From contig NZ_BATR01000167.1 of assembly GCF_000739655.1 (NCBI RefSeq), forward strand, positions 51,882 through 115,881: a stretch of DNA of 64,000 nt, written 5' to 3'. The notes under the pieces are model-generated. The model was given only the letters and a program-made list of their open reading frames with translations. It was not told where the DNA came from and ran no database searches. Of the stretch, positions 11,560-20,649 are shown piece by piece. The stretch's first letter is position 1, and each line of letters begins with the position of its first letter. Origin of the DNA: Verrucomicrobium sp. BvORR106. GTDB taxonomy: Bacteria > Verrucomicrobiota > Verrucomicrobiia > Verrucomicrobiales > Verrucomicrobiaceae. The position numbers and the translations under genes were made by a program.

Positions 11560-11730
11560 GGCGACGGAGGGAAGGGATTCAGGCAGACCAGAGAAAAAAC
11601 GATACTGGAGATTCGATCACATCAAACGTCGGCACCGGGTGCAACCTTTAACCATTTCCATTCTGAAGACATTTGCGCTGGCTGGAGAATCTCCGTTACC
11701 TGAAGGAGCTCTCCCATTCACACGTAATCA

Positions 11731-14463
11731 ATGGCCACCATGATCCTGAAGACTGCATTTTTCACCACCTTGCTCGCGTCCCTGGCGTCGGTCTCCTGCG
11801 CCAAGGACAAGGAACAGGAAAAGGCGGAAGCCGCCGCCAAGGCCAGAGCGCAGAAGGAAAAAGCCATCCAGACCGCCCGCGCAACCTCTGCCTACGGGGA
11901 CTGGGTCGAGGCCGACTTCCCATTTTTTTCCACGGTGCTGGACGCCCGAGATCTGGGCGAAGGCTGGCCGAAAGACAATCTCACGCCTCGTGGCATCGTG
12001 CTGAACTTGGGCTCCAACACTTGGGCCTGCTTTGACACGGACCTTCTCCGTGTGTCTCTGATCTGGCAGGGGGAGGAGGGACAGCCGCCCATGACTCAAA
12101 ATGCGCTGTCCACCGGCTCCTACCATCTGGCAGGACAGAAGACCAAGGATGGTCAGGAGGATCTGGTGAAACCCATTGGCAAGCCTTGGGTGGCCAATGG
12201 CATCTACCCGGGCTGGCAGGTGGGGGACAAAGCTGAACTGAAGGATCCCAGATCTCCCTCAAACTCCCCGGAGGAGGTGGGACGTGGGCCGCTGGATGAG
12301 AAGTTGGGCCGGTTCCTCGGGATTGAGCTCAGCAATCCGGGTCCCGTGTTGAAGTATGTGGTGGGCGGGGTGGAACTGAAGGAGTGGATCAACATCACAC
12401 AGAGTGGTAGCCAGACGAAGGTGGAGCGGCACTTCCTCGTCCCGGCACACGCCCAGTCTCTGACGCTGGTCGCGGGTCAGCAGGGAGAGGCATCGTTTTC
12501 GGCGTCTATTCAGGGAAACGGGAGCGTCAAGCACTCGAACCAAGCTGGCGTCAACTATGTGACCCTGGCGGCGAGCCCGACCCCTGTGACGTTGCAGGTG
12601 CACTATGCATTGAGCTCAAAGGTGGCTCCCAATGAAGCGAAAGCCATATCGCAGGAGACGCCTGAAAAAACTTTCAGCATCCCCAAGGCGACCACTTGGA
12701 CCGAGACCATCACCACCGCTGGCAAAGTCGATCCCAACACGAAGGATGCCTACGCCATCGAGGACATCCCCCTTCCCAACCCGAACCCGTGGAAGCGCAA
12801 TGTCCGCGTGGCAGATCTGGCGTTCCTTGACGACCAGGGTAATGCAGCGGCCGTGACGATGGATGGCGACGTGTGGCTGATCTCTGGTCTCAAGGATGAC
12901 CTCAAAGCGGTGACCTGGAAGCGCTACGCCTCAGGACTGCACGAACCCATGAGCCTGGTGGCGCGGCAGGGTGAGCTCTTTGTCTTTGATCGCAACGGTA
13001 TCTGGAAACTACGCGACACGAACGGCGACCGGATGGTGGACCAGTACGAGATGTTCTGCGACCTCTTCGGCCAGACGGCGGAGACCCGTGAGTTCCCCAA
13101 CAGCATGAAGCTGGCGCCGGACGGTTCCTTTGTGATCAGCAAAGGCGGCCAGGAGGGGACGACCTATGGCAAGCACAATGGCACGGTGATCCGCATCTCC
13201 CCGGACGGGAAGTCCTTCGAAGTGCTGGGCCACGGACTGCGCCAGCCTTTCATTGGGGTGCATCCCAAAACGGGCCTCGTGACAGCCAGCGACCAGCAGG
13301 GCAACTACGTGCCCTCCACTCCGCTGCAAATCATCAAGGGGGACCAGTTCTATGGTCATCTTCCCACCATCGCCCCTAAGGAACAGTACCCCGGCGCCAT
13401 CGCAGATCCTCTGACCTGGATCCCCCACCCCGTCAATGCGAGCGCGGTGACGCAGACCTGGCTGGTGGGTGCCAAGATGGGCCCCCTGAATGATGAGATG
13501 ATCCACATTGGCTACAACCGGCCGGAACTGTTCCGCGTGCTCATGAACGACCGGGCGCCCAAGCCCCAGGCTGCCGTGGTGCCTTTCACCCAAGACCTGG
13601 ATTTCGCGCCTCTCAACGGGGCGGTGAATCCGGCAGACGGTCAGTTTTATGTGACGGGATTCCAAATCTGGGGCACCACGGCCAAGCGCATCAGCGGGCT
13701 CGCTCGCGTCCACTACACCGGCGGACGCCGGGTGTTGCTCACCGGTCTGGTGCCCATGGACAAGGGCGTGCTGCTGCGTTTCAACGAACCGCTGGACTCC
13801 AAGTCGGCGACGGATCCCGCCAGCTACAGCGTGGAGCGCTGGAACTACAAGCGCACCTTTGACTACGGTTCCCCCCACCTGAAGCTGGACGGTACTCCCG
13901 GCCAGGAATGGATGATGCCCAGCAGCGCCTATCTCTCCAAGGATGGCAAGTCAGTCTTCGTCGGCATCCCCGACATGAAGCCGGTGATGCAAATGCGTAC
14001 CGGATGGGGCATCAAGGGCAGCGAGGGCCTGGAAGCGCACAACAACGCCTACTTCACCCCGTACGAGCTGACCAAGTTTGAACCCGAAAAGGAAGGGTTC
14101 GAGTCGCTTACAGTGGATCTCACGCCCCGCAAGGCGTTGGTGGTGGAGGCAGCCAAGCCAACCGTGGAGGAAGGGTTCAAGCTGTACCAGATGATCGGCT
14201 GCATGGCCTGCCACTCGACGGATGGAAGCGTGGTAGGCAAGGTGGGCCCCAGCTGGAAGGGCCTCTTTGGCAGTGACCGGCTGCTCAAGGATGGCAAGAA
14301 GACCCTCGCCGATGAAGCCTATCTCCGTGAGTCCATCCTCAATCCCAGCGCGAAGGTGGTGAAGGGCTTTGAGAAATTCGACGCCGGGATGCCCATCTAC
14401 GCCGGGATCCTCAACGATTCACAAATCGAGTCCCTCGTTCTCTATATCAAGACGCTGAAGTAG
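11731..14463 (+). CDS. DUF6797-like exported protein with C-terminal cytochrome c domain
   Basis: The protein has 910 residues. A short N-terminal export signal ends near VSCAKD and could be a weak lipoprotein signal. Residues about 45-330 match what I recall as the DUF6797 region (GDWVEADFPFFSTVLDARDL, LSTGSYHL). Residues about 345-700 look like a dehydrogenase-type beta-propeller (VADLAFLDDQGNAAAVTMDGD, MKLAPDGSFVISKGG). The C-terminus carries one c-type haem site, Cys824-Met-Ala-Cys827-His828, with a likely Met ligand in DAGMPIYAG. This suggests periplasmic electron transfer coupled to oxidation of an unknown, possibly sugar-like, substrate. The second Met (11740) is an alternative start. 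REP-like repeats follow directly. Confidence 0.8.
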   Translation: MATMILKTAFFTTLLASLASVSCAKDKEQEKAEAAAKARAQKEKAIQTARATSAYGDWVEADFPFFSTVLDARDLGEGWPKDNLTPRGIVLNLGSNTWACFDTDLLRVSLIWQGEEGQPPMTQNALSTGSYHLAGQKTKDGQEDLVKPIGKPWVANGIYPGWQVGDKAELKDPRSPSNSPEEVGRGPLDEKLGRFLGIELSNPGPVLKYVVGGVELKEWINITQSGSQTKVERHFLVPAHAQSLTLVAGQQGEASFSASIQGNGSVKHSNQAGVNYVTLAASPTPVTLQVHYALSSKVAPNEAKAISQETPEKTFSIPKATTWTETITTAGKVDPNTKDAYAIEDIPLPNPNPWKRNVRVADLAFLDDQGNAAAVTMDGDVWLISGLKDDLKAVTWKRYASGLHEPMSLVARQGELFVFDRNGIWKLRDTNGDRMVDQYEMFCDLFGQTAETREFPNSMKLAPDGSFVISKGGQEGTTYGKHNGTVIRISPDGKSFEVLGHGLRQPFIGVHPKTGLVTASDQQGNYVPSTPLQIIKGDQFYGHLPTIAPKEQYPGAIADPLTWIPHPVNASAVTQTWLVGAKMGPLNDEMIHIGYNRPELFRVLMNDRAPKPQAAVVPFTQDLDFAPLNGAVNPADGQFYVTGFQIWGTTAKRISGLARVHYTGGRRVLLTGLVPMDKGVLLRFNEPLDSKSATDPASYSVERWNYKRTFDYGSPHLKLDGTPGQEWMMPSSAYLSKDGKSVFVGIPDMKPVMQMRTGWGIKGSEGLEAHNNAYFTPYELTKFEPEKEGFESLTVDLTPRKALVVEAAKPTVEEGFKLYQMIGCMACHSTDGSVVGKVGPSWKGLFGSDRLLKDGKKTLADEAYLRESILNPSAKVVKGFEKFDAGMPIYAGILNDSQIESLVLYIKTLK

Positions 14464-14495
14464 TACAGAAGGTGCGTGTCAGAAGACACGACGAC

Positions 14496-14519
14496 AGGAG
14501 CAGGGGTTTTCAACCCCGT
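14496..14519 (+). repeat. REP-like palindrome type A, left copy
   Basis: AGGAGCAG leads into the hairpin GGGGTT-TTC-AACCCC and ends CGT. The copy at 15292 differs only in the loop region. Confidence 0.75.
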
Positions 14520-14557
14520 TTCAGTCATTCCATTCCACATATGTCTCAGCTTGGGGC

Positions 14558-14580
14558 GCGGGATTAAGAATCCCGCCTCC
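14558..14580 (+). repeat. REP-like palindrome type B, left copy
   Basis: The hairpin GCGGGATT-AAG-AATCCCGC is followed by CTCC. The copy at 15390 differs by two bases in and beside the loop. Confidence 0.75.
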
Positions 14581-14594
14581 ACGCAGGTCATCGT

Positions 14595-15245
14595 TCACTT
14601 CACATTTTCAGAGTCTGAATCGCTATATGGGAATGATCGTTCCCAAACCGAATACTCTCCCTTACGAAGGCCAGATTTTACGGGATTGTCTCGCACATAC
14701 TGCCTGCACAGCAAGTGGTGCAAGGGATGTCGCAAAAGCCGATCCCAGTAGCGTTCCTGCCACAATTCTCCGCTTCTGCCGAGAATGTGATTGATCTGTC
14801 GCGCCGTGTGCCGTTTCCAACTATGTAAGATCGCCGCAAGTTTATGCGGATAAAGTGGGCGGAAGATCACGTGCACGTGGTTTGGCATTACCGCATAGCT
14901 GTCCAGTTCATACCTCGATCCATCAAAATGATGTAGTGCCCCAGCAACCAACTGGTTCATCTCAGAGTTTCGGAGGATGCAGCTTCCACTTCCAGCATCA
15001 AGCCAACGGTCCACTTCGTTGGAAAAGCGTCGATGGTACTCACCCTCCACCTCCTCTGCCCAAGGCTGGGGATGCAGATCAAGCCAGATCCGACGGTGTT
15101 CAGCCAGTTTACGCAGTTTCGACTGGGGAATCGCGTCAGCCAACCGCCAAGTCACAAAAACATAGACCTCTCCTTGCTGCCAATGTGGCAGCACTTGGCC
15201 ATGCTTGGCAACGGGCTCCTCTGGATGATAATACTCAGGGGGCAT
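14595..15245 (-). CDS. REP-associated tyrosine transposase (RAYT, Y1/HUH type)
   Basis: The protein has 216 residues from the ATG at 15245. It has the Y1-transposase hallmarks: the HUH motif MPNHVHVIF with His123 and His125, an upstream VYVFVTWRL strand, RYWDRLLR, and a C-terminal YVRDNPVKSGL segment with Tyr183 as the candidate nucleophile. RAYTs cut and join single-stranded DNA at REP palindromes and are usually single-copy, domesticated-looking genes. The frame is open upstream to 15419, but that part runs through a REP palindrome and is unlikely to be coding; a GGAG lies about 12 bases before the chosen ATG. The flanking REP pairs support the call. Confidence 0.88.
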   Translation of the reverse strand: MPPEYYHPEEPVAKHGQVLPHWQQGEVYVFVTWRLADAIPQSKLRKLAEHRRIWLDLHPQPWAEEVEGEYHRRFSNEVDRWLDAGSGSCILRNSEMNQLVAGALHHFDGSRYELDSYAVMPNHVHVIFRPLYPHKLAAILHSWKRHTARQINHILGRSGELWQERYWDRLLRHPLHHLLCRQYVRDNPVKSGLRKGEYSVWERSFPYSDSDSENVK

Positions 15246-15291
15246 GAAGATGTTTTCTCCATACCCCACCCCACGTCCTTTCGCAACGAAA

Positions 15292-15315
15292 AGGAGCAGG
15301 GGGTTCCAACCCCGT
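15292..15315 (+). repeat. REP-like palindrome type A, right copy
   Basis: AGGAGCAG is followed by the hairpin GGGGTT-CC-AACCCC and CGT. It is a direct repeat of the copy at 14496. Confidence 0.75.
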
Positions 15316-15389
15316 ACGTGCAAGCAGCCCAGAGCGCGCAGGCCAAGCGGAAGTCGCCCCACCACCACACGTCCCTCCTCCGCTCCAGT

Positions 15390-15412
15390 GCGGGATTGAA
15401 AATCCCGCCTCC
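15390..15412 (+). repeat. REP-like palindrome type B, right copy
   Basis: The hairpin GCGGGATT-GAA-AATCCCGC is followed by CTCC. It is a direct repeat of the copy at 14558. Confidence 0.75.
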
Positions 15413-15424
15413 CTTTCATCTAAT

Positions 15425-18400
15425 TCATGCTCCCACCACCGCTCCGCTATCGTCAGCCGGAGCGTTGACGGGAGCAGCTTTGCGCGGTTGTTTCCTGAAG
15501 AGCCCCAGTAAGTCATCCACCGCCAAATAGCACAAGGGCACCAAGTACAGTGTGATGACCGTGGCGAAGAGGCTGCCGTAGCCCATGGCAACAGACACGG
15601 GTAGCAGGAACTGGTTGTGGGTGCTCTGCGGGCTGTTGTCGAAGATGAGCGGCACCAGTCCAAAGAACGTGGTGATCTGTGTGAGCAGGATGGCACGGAA
15701 TCGCGCAGCGCCCCCCTCCCGTGCGGCCAGCTGGAGGTCCCCGGTTTCGTCCCGCTGCGAGTTGATTTCATCCACCAGGACGAGCGTGTCATTCACGATC
15801 ACTCCGGACACAGCGAGCATCCCAAAGAGGCTCATCATGCTGACGGGCATGCCATGAAACAAGTGCCCGAGCACGGCCCCCACCACCCCGAAGGGTATGA
15901 CGAGCAAGACAATGAGGGGCTGGGTGTAGGACTTGAACGGAATGGCCATCATCGCATAGAGCCCCAGCCCCACGACGATCAGCGCCATCCAGCCGGCCGA
16001 TGCAGATTCCCTCTCTGATCTCGCCTCGCCCTCGAAGCTCCAGTGCACATGAGGGTGCGCCGCCATGAGGTCAGTCAGATACTCCGATAGGCCGGCACGC
16101 ACCACGGCCACGTCAGTGCTGGATTTGTCCACATCCGCGGTCACATTCAACGCTCGGCGACGGTCTACCCGCCGGATGTTGGTGAAGCTCTTGTCCACCT
16201 TGATCTCCGCCACGCTCGAGAAGGGCAACTCCAGCCCGTCCGGGAGACGAACCCTCATGGTGTCCAGAGTGGCGAGGTTGCGTCGCTCATTCCGAGGGGA
16301 GCGGACCATGACCTTCAACTCATTGCGTCCGCGCTGGATGCGCTGCACCTCGAACCCATAGAACGCCTGCCGCACCTGGCGGGCAAGGTCGTTCACTGTC
16401 ACGCCAAACTGCCGGGCTTCAGGCTTCAGCCGTAGCTGGATCTCGTTGCGACCGGAGTCGAGAGAGTCTGCGATATCAAACACTCCGCGATACTGACCCA
16501 GCTTCTCTTTGATCTGGCTGGAAAGGGCCAGCAACTCCTGCGGATTGGTGCCGGAAAGCTGAACGTCAATCGGATCACCGCTGCGCAGGATCTCCGCCCG
16601 AAAATTGAGCTCCTCTGCACCAACGATTTGGCCGATACGGCGGCGCCATTCATTGGCGATGTCAGGGGTCCGCACCTTGAGACTGCGCTCCTCTGGACCG
16701 TAGCACTCCATGTTGACCTCACCCAAGTGAGACACGCCCCCACTGCCTCCCGTACTGCCAGTGAGTCGAGTGGTCCCGGTGGTGGCAAGGATGTGGCGGA
16801 TGACTGGCTTGCCATCTGGCCCGACGTACTCCCGCCGGAGCTGCTCGCCGATTTCATAGATCCTGGCGATGTGGCGGTCAGTCACCTCAAACGGGGTGCC
16901 ATCCAGCATAGTGAGCCGGGCCTCGATCCGCTCGCTGTCGATCCTCGGGAACTTTACAAACAGAATGCGCCCCCCAAAGAAGAAGCCGCAGAGAACCAAC
17001 AGGCCGCCAAAGAATATGGCCAGCACGGTGTAGCGATTCTGCAGGCTCCACTTGATGGAGGGCCGGTAGAGGCGGGTGATCACCCATTGCAGGCAGCCAT
17101 CGGTGAAGTTGTAAAACGGCGCCAGATACTTCATCACCGGCTCCATGAAGGGGTGCGCCAGGTGAGCGGGCAGGATGATTTTTGTCTCCACCAGCGCGAT
17201 CAGCATCACGGTCACAAAAACGAGTGCGATCGGCTGGAACATCCGCGCCCAATCCCCTTTCTCAAACACCATGGGTAGGAACGCCATGACGGTGGTAAGC
17301 ACCCCGAAGGTAATCGGTACTGCCATCCTCCGAGTCCCCTCAATGGCTGCCTGCAAGGGAGGCATGCCCTGCCGTTGCAGCTTGTCCACATGCTCGCTGA
17401 TCACGATGGCGTCATCCACGACGATTCCCAACACGAGGATGAACCCGAACAGTGTGGAGGTATTGATGGTAATACCCAGCCACGGCATGAGGGCGAAGGC
17501 CCCCATAAAGGCCACCGGCAGCCCCAATGCCACCCAGAATACGGAGTCCAGCCGCAGAAACAGACCAATGCAGAGAAAGACCAGAATCAGGGAACTCTGA
17601 GCATTGCCCAGCAGGAGATCGATGCGTCCTTTGACGATTTTGGATCGGTCGTTCCAGTACTCGATGGTGACGCCATCCGGCAACTTGCCGCGGGCGGCTT
17701 CAATGTAGCTTTTGACATCGTCTGCGATCTTGATGGCATTCTGGGAGCCCTCGCGCATGACGTTGACCACCACACACTTTTTGCCATTCAGTCTGGCGAC
17801 CAGCGGGTTTTCATTGAACCCGTCCTCGATCATCGCAATGTCGCCCAAGGTCAGCTTGGTGCCGTCTTCCCGGGTGAGCACCACGACCTTTGCATAGTCA
17901 TCACCGCTGTAGGCCCGGCCTCGCGTACGGATAGCCACATCACCCGACTCCGTCTGCACCACGCCAGCAGGGAGATCAATGGCGGCACTTTGAATGGCCC
18001 GGCTGATCGATTCCAGCGTGAGTCCATACTTGCGCAACGTCGCCTCTGGGATCTCCATGCTGATCTCCAGCGGCCGGATGCCGCCAAGAGACACGTGTGA
18101 AATCCCTGGCAGCGCCCCCACTTCATCCCGCACCTGTTCCCCCAACCGACGGAGGTCCCGATCCGCCATCTCTGCCGAGATGACCACGGTGATCACGGAC
18201 ATGAACCAGTCATCCAGCTGCACCACGGGTTTCTCAGCCTCTTCGGGAAACTGCGGCACCGCATCCACGCGGATTTTCACATCCTCCAGGACCTGACGGG
18301 GATCACTCCCCTCCTCCACTTCGATGCTGATGTTCGCCCCGCTGGAACTGGCGGTGGAATTGATGTGCTTGATGCCCTGAACCTGCTGAATCGCCTCCTC

Positions 18401-18601
18401 GATCCTCAGCACGATCATTTCCTCCACCTCTTCCGGTGTGGCACCTGGATAGGGCACACTGACCGAAAGCATCCGGGAAGGCACATCCGGAAAGACCTCC
18501 AACGGGATCTTTCCGGAGAACAAAGTCCAAGCCCCCGCCGCCACCACCGCGAGCATGAGGAGGTTGGCAGCGACGTGATTGCGGGCGAACCAGGAGATCA
18601 T
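15425..18601 (-). CDS. RND efflux permease, HAE-1 type
   Basis: At 1058 residues this has the size of an AcrB/MexB-type inner-membrane pump. The first membrane helix begins HVAANLLMLAVVAAGAW, followed by the conserved FPDVPSRMLSVSVPYPGATPE-type porter start. The proton-relay helix contains GIVVDDAIVISEHVD near residue 390 with the paired Asp residues. Two large periplasmic loops and about 12 membrane helices are visible. Such pumps export hydrophobic compounds together with a periplasmic adaptor and an outer-membrane channel, neither of which is in the window. It lies 102 bases downstream of cassette gene D on the same strand, so read-through is possible. No functional link to the cassette is evident. 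Confidence 0.93.
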   Translation of the reverse strand: MISWFARNHVAANLLMLAVVAAGAWTLFSGKIPLEVFPDVPSRMLSVSVPYPGATPEEVEEMIVLRIEEAIQQVQGIKHINSTASSSGANISIEVEEGSDPRQVLEDVKIRVDAVPQFPEEAEKPVVQLDDWFMSVITVVISAEMADRDLRRLGEQVRDEVGALPGISHVSLGGIRPLEISMEIPEATLRKYGLTLESISRAIQSAAIDLPAGVVQTESGDVAIRTRGRAYSGDDYAKVVVLTREDGTKLTLGDIAMIEDGFNENPLVARLNGKKCVVVNVMREGSQNAIKIADDVKSYIEAARGKLPDGVTIEYWNDRSKIVKGRIDLLLGNAQSSLILVFLCIGLFLRLDSVFWVALGLPVAFMGAFALMPWLGITINTSTLFGFILVLGIVVDDAIVISEHVDKLQRQGMPPLQAAIEGTRRMAVPITFGVLTTVMAFLPMVFEKGDWARMFQPIALVFVTVMLIALVETKIILPAHLAHPFMEPVMKYLAPFYNFTDGCLQWVITRLYRPSIKWSLQNRYTVLAIFFGGLLVLCGFFFGGRILFVKFPRIDSERIEARLTMLDGTPFEVTDRHIARIYEIGEQLRREYVGPDGKPVIRHILATTGTTRLTGSTGGSGGVSHLGEVNMECYGPEERSLKVRTPDIANEWRRRIGQIVGAEELNFRAEILRSGDPIDVQLSGTNPQELLALSSQIKEKLGQYRGVFDIADSLDSGRNEIQLRLKPEARQFGVTVNDLARQVRQAFYGFEVQRIQRGRNELKVMVRSPRNERRNLATLDTMRVRLPDGLELPFSSVAEIKVDKSFTNIRRVDRRRALNVTADVDKSSTDVAVVRAGLSEYLTDLMAAHPHVHWSFEGEARSERESASAGWMALIVVGLGLYAMMAIPFKSYTQPLIVLLVIPFGVVGAVLGHLFHGMPVSMMSLFGMLAVSGVIVNDTLVLVDEINSQRDETGDLQLAAREGGAARFRAILLTQITTFFGLVPLIFDNSPQSTHNQFLLPVSVAMGYGSLFATVITLYLVPLCYLAVDDLLGLFRKQPRKAAPVNAPADDSGAVVGA

Positions 18602-18703
18602 CGGCCGATAAGGGCCTTCATCAAATCACAACCCTAAACACTCTGCATTCTCAATTGTCGAGTGGTCACAAATTCACTTCGATTGCGCCCCTCTGTACCA
18701 ACG

Positions 18704-19447
18704 CTACAACTCTGGCTGATACGTGCGCGAGTGGCCAGTATAGGGATCAATTTGGATGGCGAAGTAGTTTGCTACCGCTGCACCGCCTTCGGCATCAGAA
18801 GTCGCAACGAGGGTGAGGTAGGCATCTGGAAGAAAGAGCGACTCAGCCACTTTAATACCCGCTGTGCCAGCCCCACCTGGAGAGCCTGATGCCACCCGCT
18901 TGACGACCCCATCTGGATAGAACCGAAGCGCAACGTACTTGGCCTCTGCACGCTCAAATCGCGGACTTCCGGGCCCTCCAGAGCCGTCAGGTTGAAGTTT
19001 GTCACTAGCAAGGAGCGGAGACGCGGGATAACTGGCAATGTTTGAGGAAGAAATAATGACTCCTGACTCCAAGATGAAGGGTGCCCCCATCACTTTCACA
19101 TTTTCCGTGGATACGCCAGAGGCATTGGATGCCACGTCTACACTAAAGAATTGGTAGGCTCCGAATTGCTCACCATACTGCGGATCATCTGGCTCAGTAA
19201 ATTTGTAGAACCTCAGTTCAATCGGACGGTTCATTGACGCCGCGGCCTGCTGAGCTTGGGCGAGCCGTCCAAGGAGATTCTGACCGGCAGAAGTCAATCG
19301 ACTTGCCTTCATCGAACCGATCAGACCAGGAGTGGCCAGAGCCACCAAAAGCCCAATGATCGCGATAACTACGATCATTTCGATCAAGGTGAACCCGGAG
19401 CGGCATTTGCGCAATTGAGCACGCAAACTAAAATTGCTAAGTTTCAT
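18704..19447 (-). CDS. Verru_Chthon cassette protein D, GspH-like minor pseudopilin
   Basis: The protein has about 247 residues from the ATG at 19447 (a TTG at 19459 is also in frame). Its prepilin signal is KCRSG|FTLIEMIVVIAIIG, with Gly at -1, Phe at +1 and Glu at +5, followed by the hydrophobic helix. After the helix, RLTSAGQNLLGRLAQAQQAA and the following NRPIELRFY match the FimT/GspH layout, in which a long helix leads to a beta domain that includes RPV.LRF. Together with C, B and A (39, 26 and 46 bases apart) it forms a compact operon. The cassette-D assignment is from recognition of the family; the GspH analogy is my inference from the N-terminal pattern and size. Confidence 0.85.
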   Translation of the reverse strand: MKLSNFSLRAQLRKCRSGFTLIEMIVVIAIIGLLVALATPGLIGSMKASRLTSAGQNLLGRLAQAQQAAASMNRPIELRFYKFTEPDDPQYGEQFGAYQFFSVDVASNASGVSTENVKVMGAPFILESGVIISSSNIASYPASPLLASDKLQPDGSGGPGSPRFERAEAKYVALRFYPDGVVKRVASGSPGGAGTAGIKVAESLFLPDAYLTLVATSDAEGGAAVANYFAIQIDPYTGHSRTYQPEL

Positions 19448-19486
19448 GCGAGGAATCAAATCTTGTCGAGCAAACTCAACTCAATC

Positions 19487-20623
19487 TCACAGGCTCCAGC
19501 GGGAACCCCTGAGTTCGACAGTAGTCCGAAAAATACGGAAGTTTACTTTTTCGTTCACCAGCCGCACTTCAAGACTTTTCAAGTCAGCCGCAATCGCACT
19601 CTCGCTTGCCGTGGTGAAAGGAGCCGTACCAGCCAAATCAATCGGCGCAGAATCGTGATTGTAATCCAACTGGCTGGCAGAACTTTCATCTAATGCCACC
19701 ATGATGACATCGACAAGAGGAGGGAGGAGGTGCTGAGTTCCCTGGGGTGACAAGGAAGTAGCGGTTGATGGCGCCGCCACCGCAGAATTGTAGGTGTAGT
19801 CACTAGCAATCCAGTAAGGATTGTTCACCGTGGCTGAAGGCGCACGGGAAACCTTGGGGGCCACAATTAGGGCCAGTATGTTCTCGGCGACCGGGCGGGT
19901 AAGGCCACGCGTCGTCGAGTTGCCAGTGCTCACGGCCCCCCCCTCAGCAGATTTGTTCAACTCCGTGCCGGCATCAGAAAACCAATCCAACGTGGAAGCC
20001 CCCGAACGCCGGTTGTAGTAGATCATGTTGCGCTCTGCTGAAGGAGAATACTCCATCAACCTGTATCGAAACTTATCTTTGGTCACGAACGGGGGTCGAA
20101 TAGCCGCGTCGTTTCCAAACTGGACAAAATATCCTCTCGCGCACAGCATGTTGGAGAACTGCGTGTGCTCAGGAAGCTCCGCCACTCCAAGTGGTGCCTG
20201 AAAAAACACTGCGTGGTAAGGCAATCGAGACGCGTCTCCCGTGCCCGATCCCGCCCCCTTGACGAGTGTTGCGGCACGTCCGCAAACGAATTGGAGCTCT
20301 GACTGTCGGATATAACGTGTGGGAATCTGATTGGTAGCAGTCACACCGCCTTGGTCATAGTCCCAGTAGGCGTTCAATGTGGACTGGCTCAAGCTCCTGG
20401 TAATCAGGTCGAATGCAAAACGGGCTTCCCGAAACTGGGTTGCACGTCCAGAAGCATACTTCCAGGCCTTCTGCGTTTCACCGATAACGCCGGCAACAAT
20501 GGTCATCAGAATCGCCAAAATGGTGATAGACACCAGCAATTCGATCAACGTGAAGCCACTGCTGGCAGATCCAAGGCACTTGCGCCGACGTCCATCTGCA
20601 AGCCAATTAAAGGTAGGTCTCAT
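19487..20623 (-). CDS. Verru_Chthon cassette protein C, GspJ-like minor pseudopilin
   Basis: The protein has 378 residues. The chosen ATG at 20623 has GGAAG six bases upstream, better than the ATG at 20644. The prepilin signal is GSASSG|FTLIELLVSITILA with Glu at +5. The following WKYASGRATQFREARFAFDLI segment with ITRSLSQSTLNAYW resembles GspJ, where the helix runs into an RAL..LERDL-type stretch. The C-terminal part is a large domain without recognised motifs. A G8 tract at 19936-19943 is in frame here, which is a useful control for the frameshift in gene A. The gene sits between B and D in the compact operon. The pseudopilin nature is secure; the GspJ equivalence is inference. Confidence 0.85.
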   Translation of the reverse strand: MRPTFNWLADGRRRKCLGSASSGFTLIELLVSITILAILMTIVAGVIGETQKAWKYASGRATQFREARFAFDLITRSLSQSTLNAYWDYDQGGVTATNQIPTRYIRQSELQFVCGRAATLVKGAGSGTGDASRLPYHAVFFQAPLGVAELPEHTQFSNMLCARGYFVQFGNDAAIRPPFVTKDKFRYRLMEYSPSAERNMIYYNRRSGASTLDWFSDAGTELNKSAEGGAVSTGNSTTRGLTRPVAENILALIVAPKVSRAPSATVNNPYWIASDYTYNSAVAAPSTATSLSPQGTQHLLPPLVDVIMVALDESSASQLDYNHDSAPIDLAGTAPFTTASESAIAADLKSLEVRLVNEKVNFRIFRTTVELRGSRWSL

Positions 20624-20649
20624 AGGAAACTTCCGAAGCAACATGATGA

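Larger units (their letters stand above)
14496..15412. mobile_element. REPtron-like unit: RAYT gene with REP-like pairs on both sides
   Basis: One RAYT gene on the minus strand is bracketed by two different short palindromes, present once on each side in the same order and orientation (14496 and 14558 to the left, 15292 and 15390 to the right). This is the arrangement known for REP-associated transposases and the repeats they are thought to mobilise. No terminal inverted repeats or target duplication are visible, so it is not a classical insertion sequence. Confidence 0.7.
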
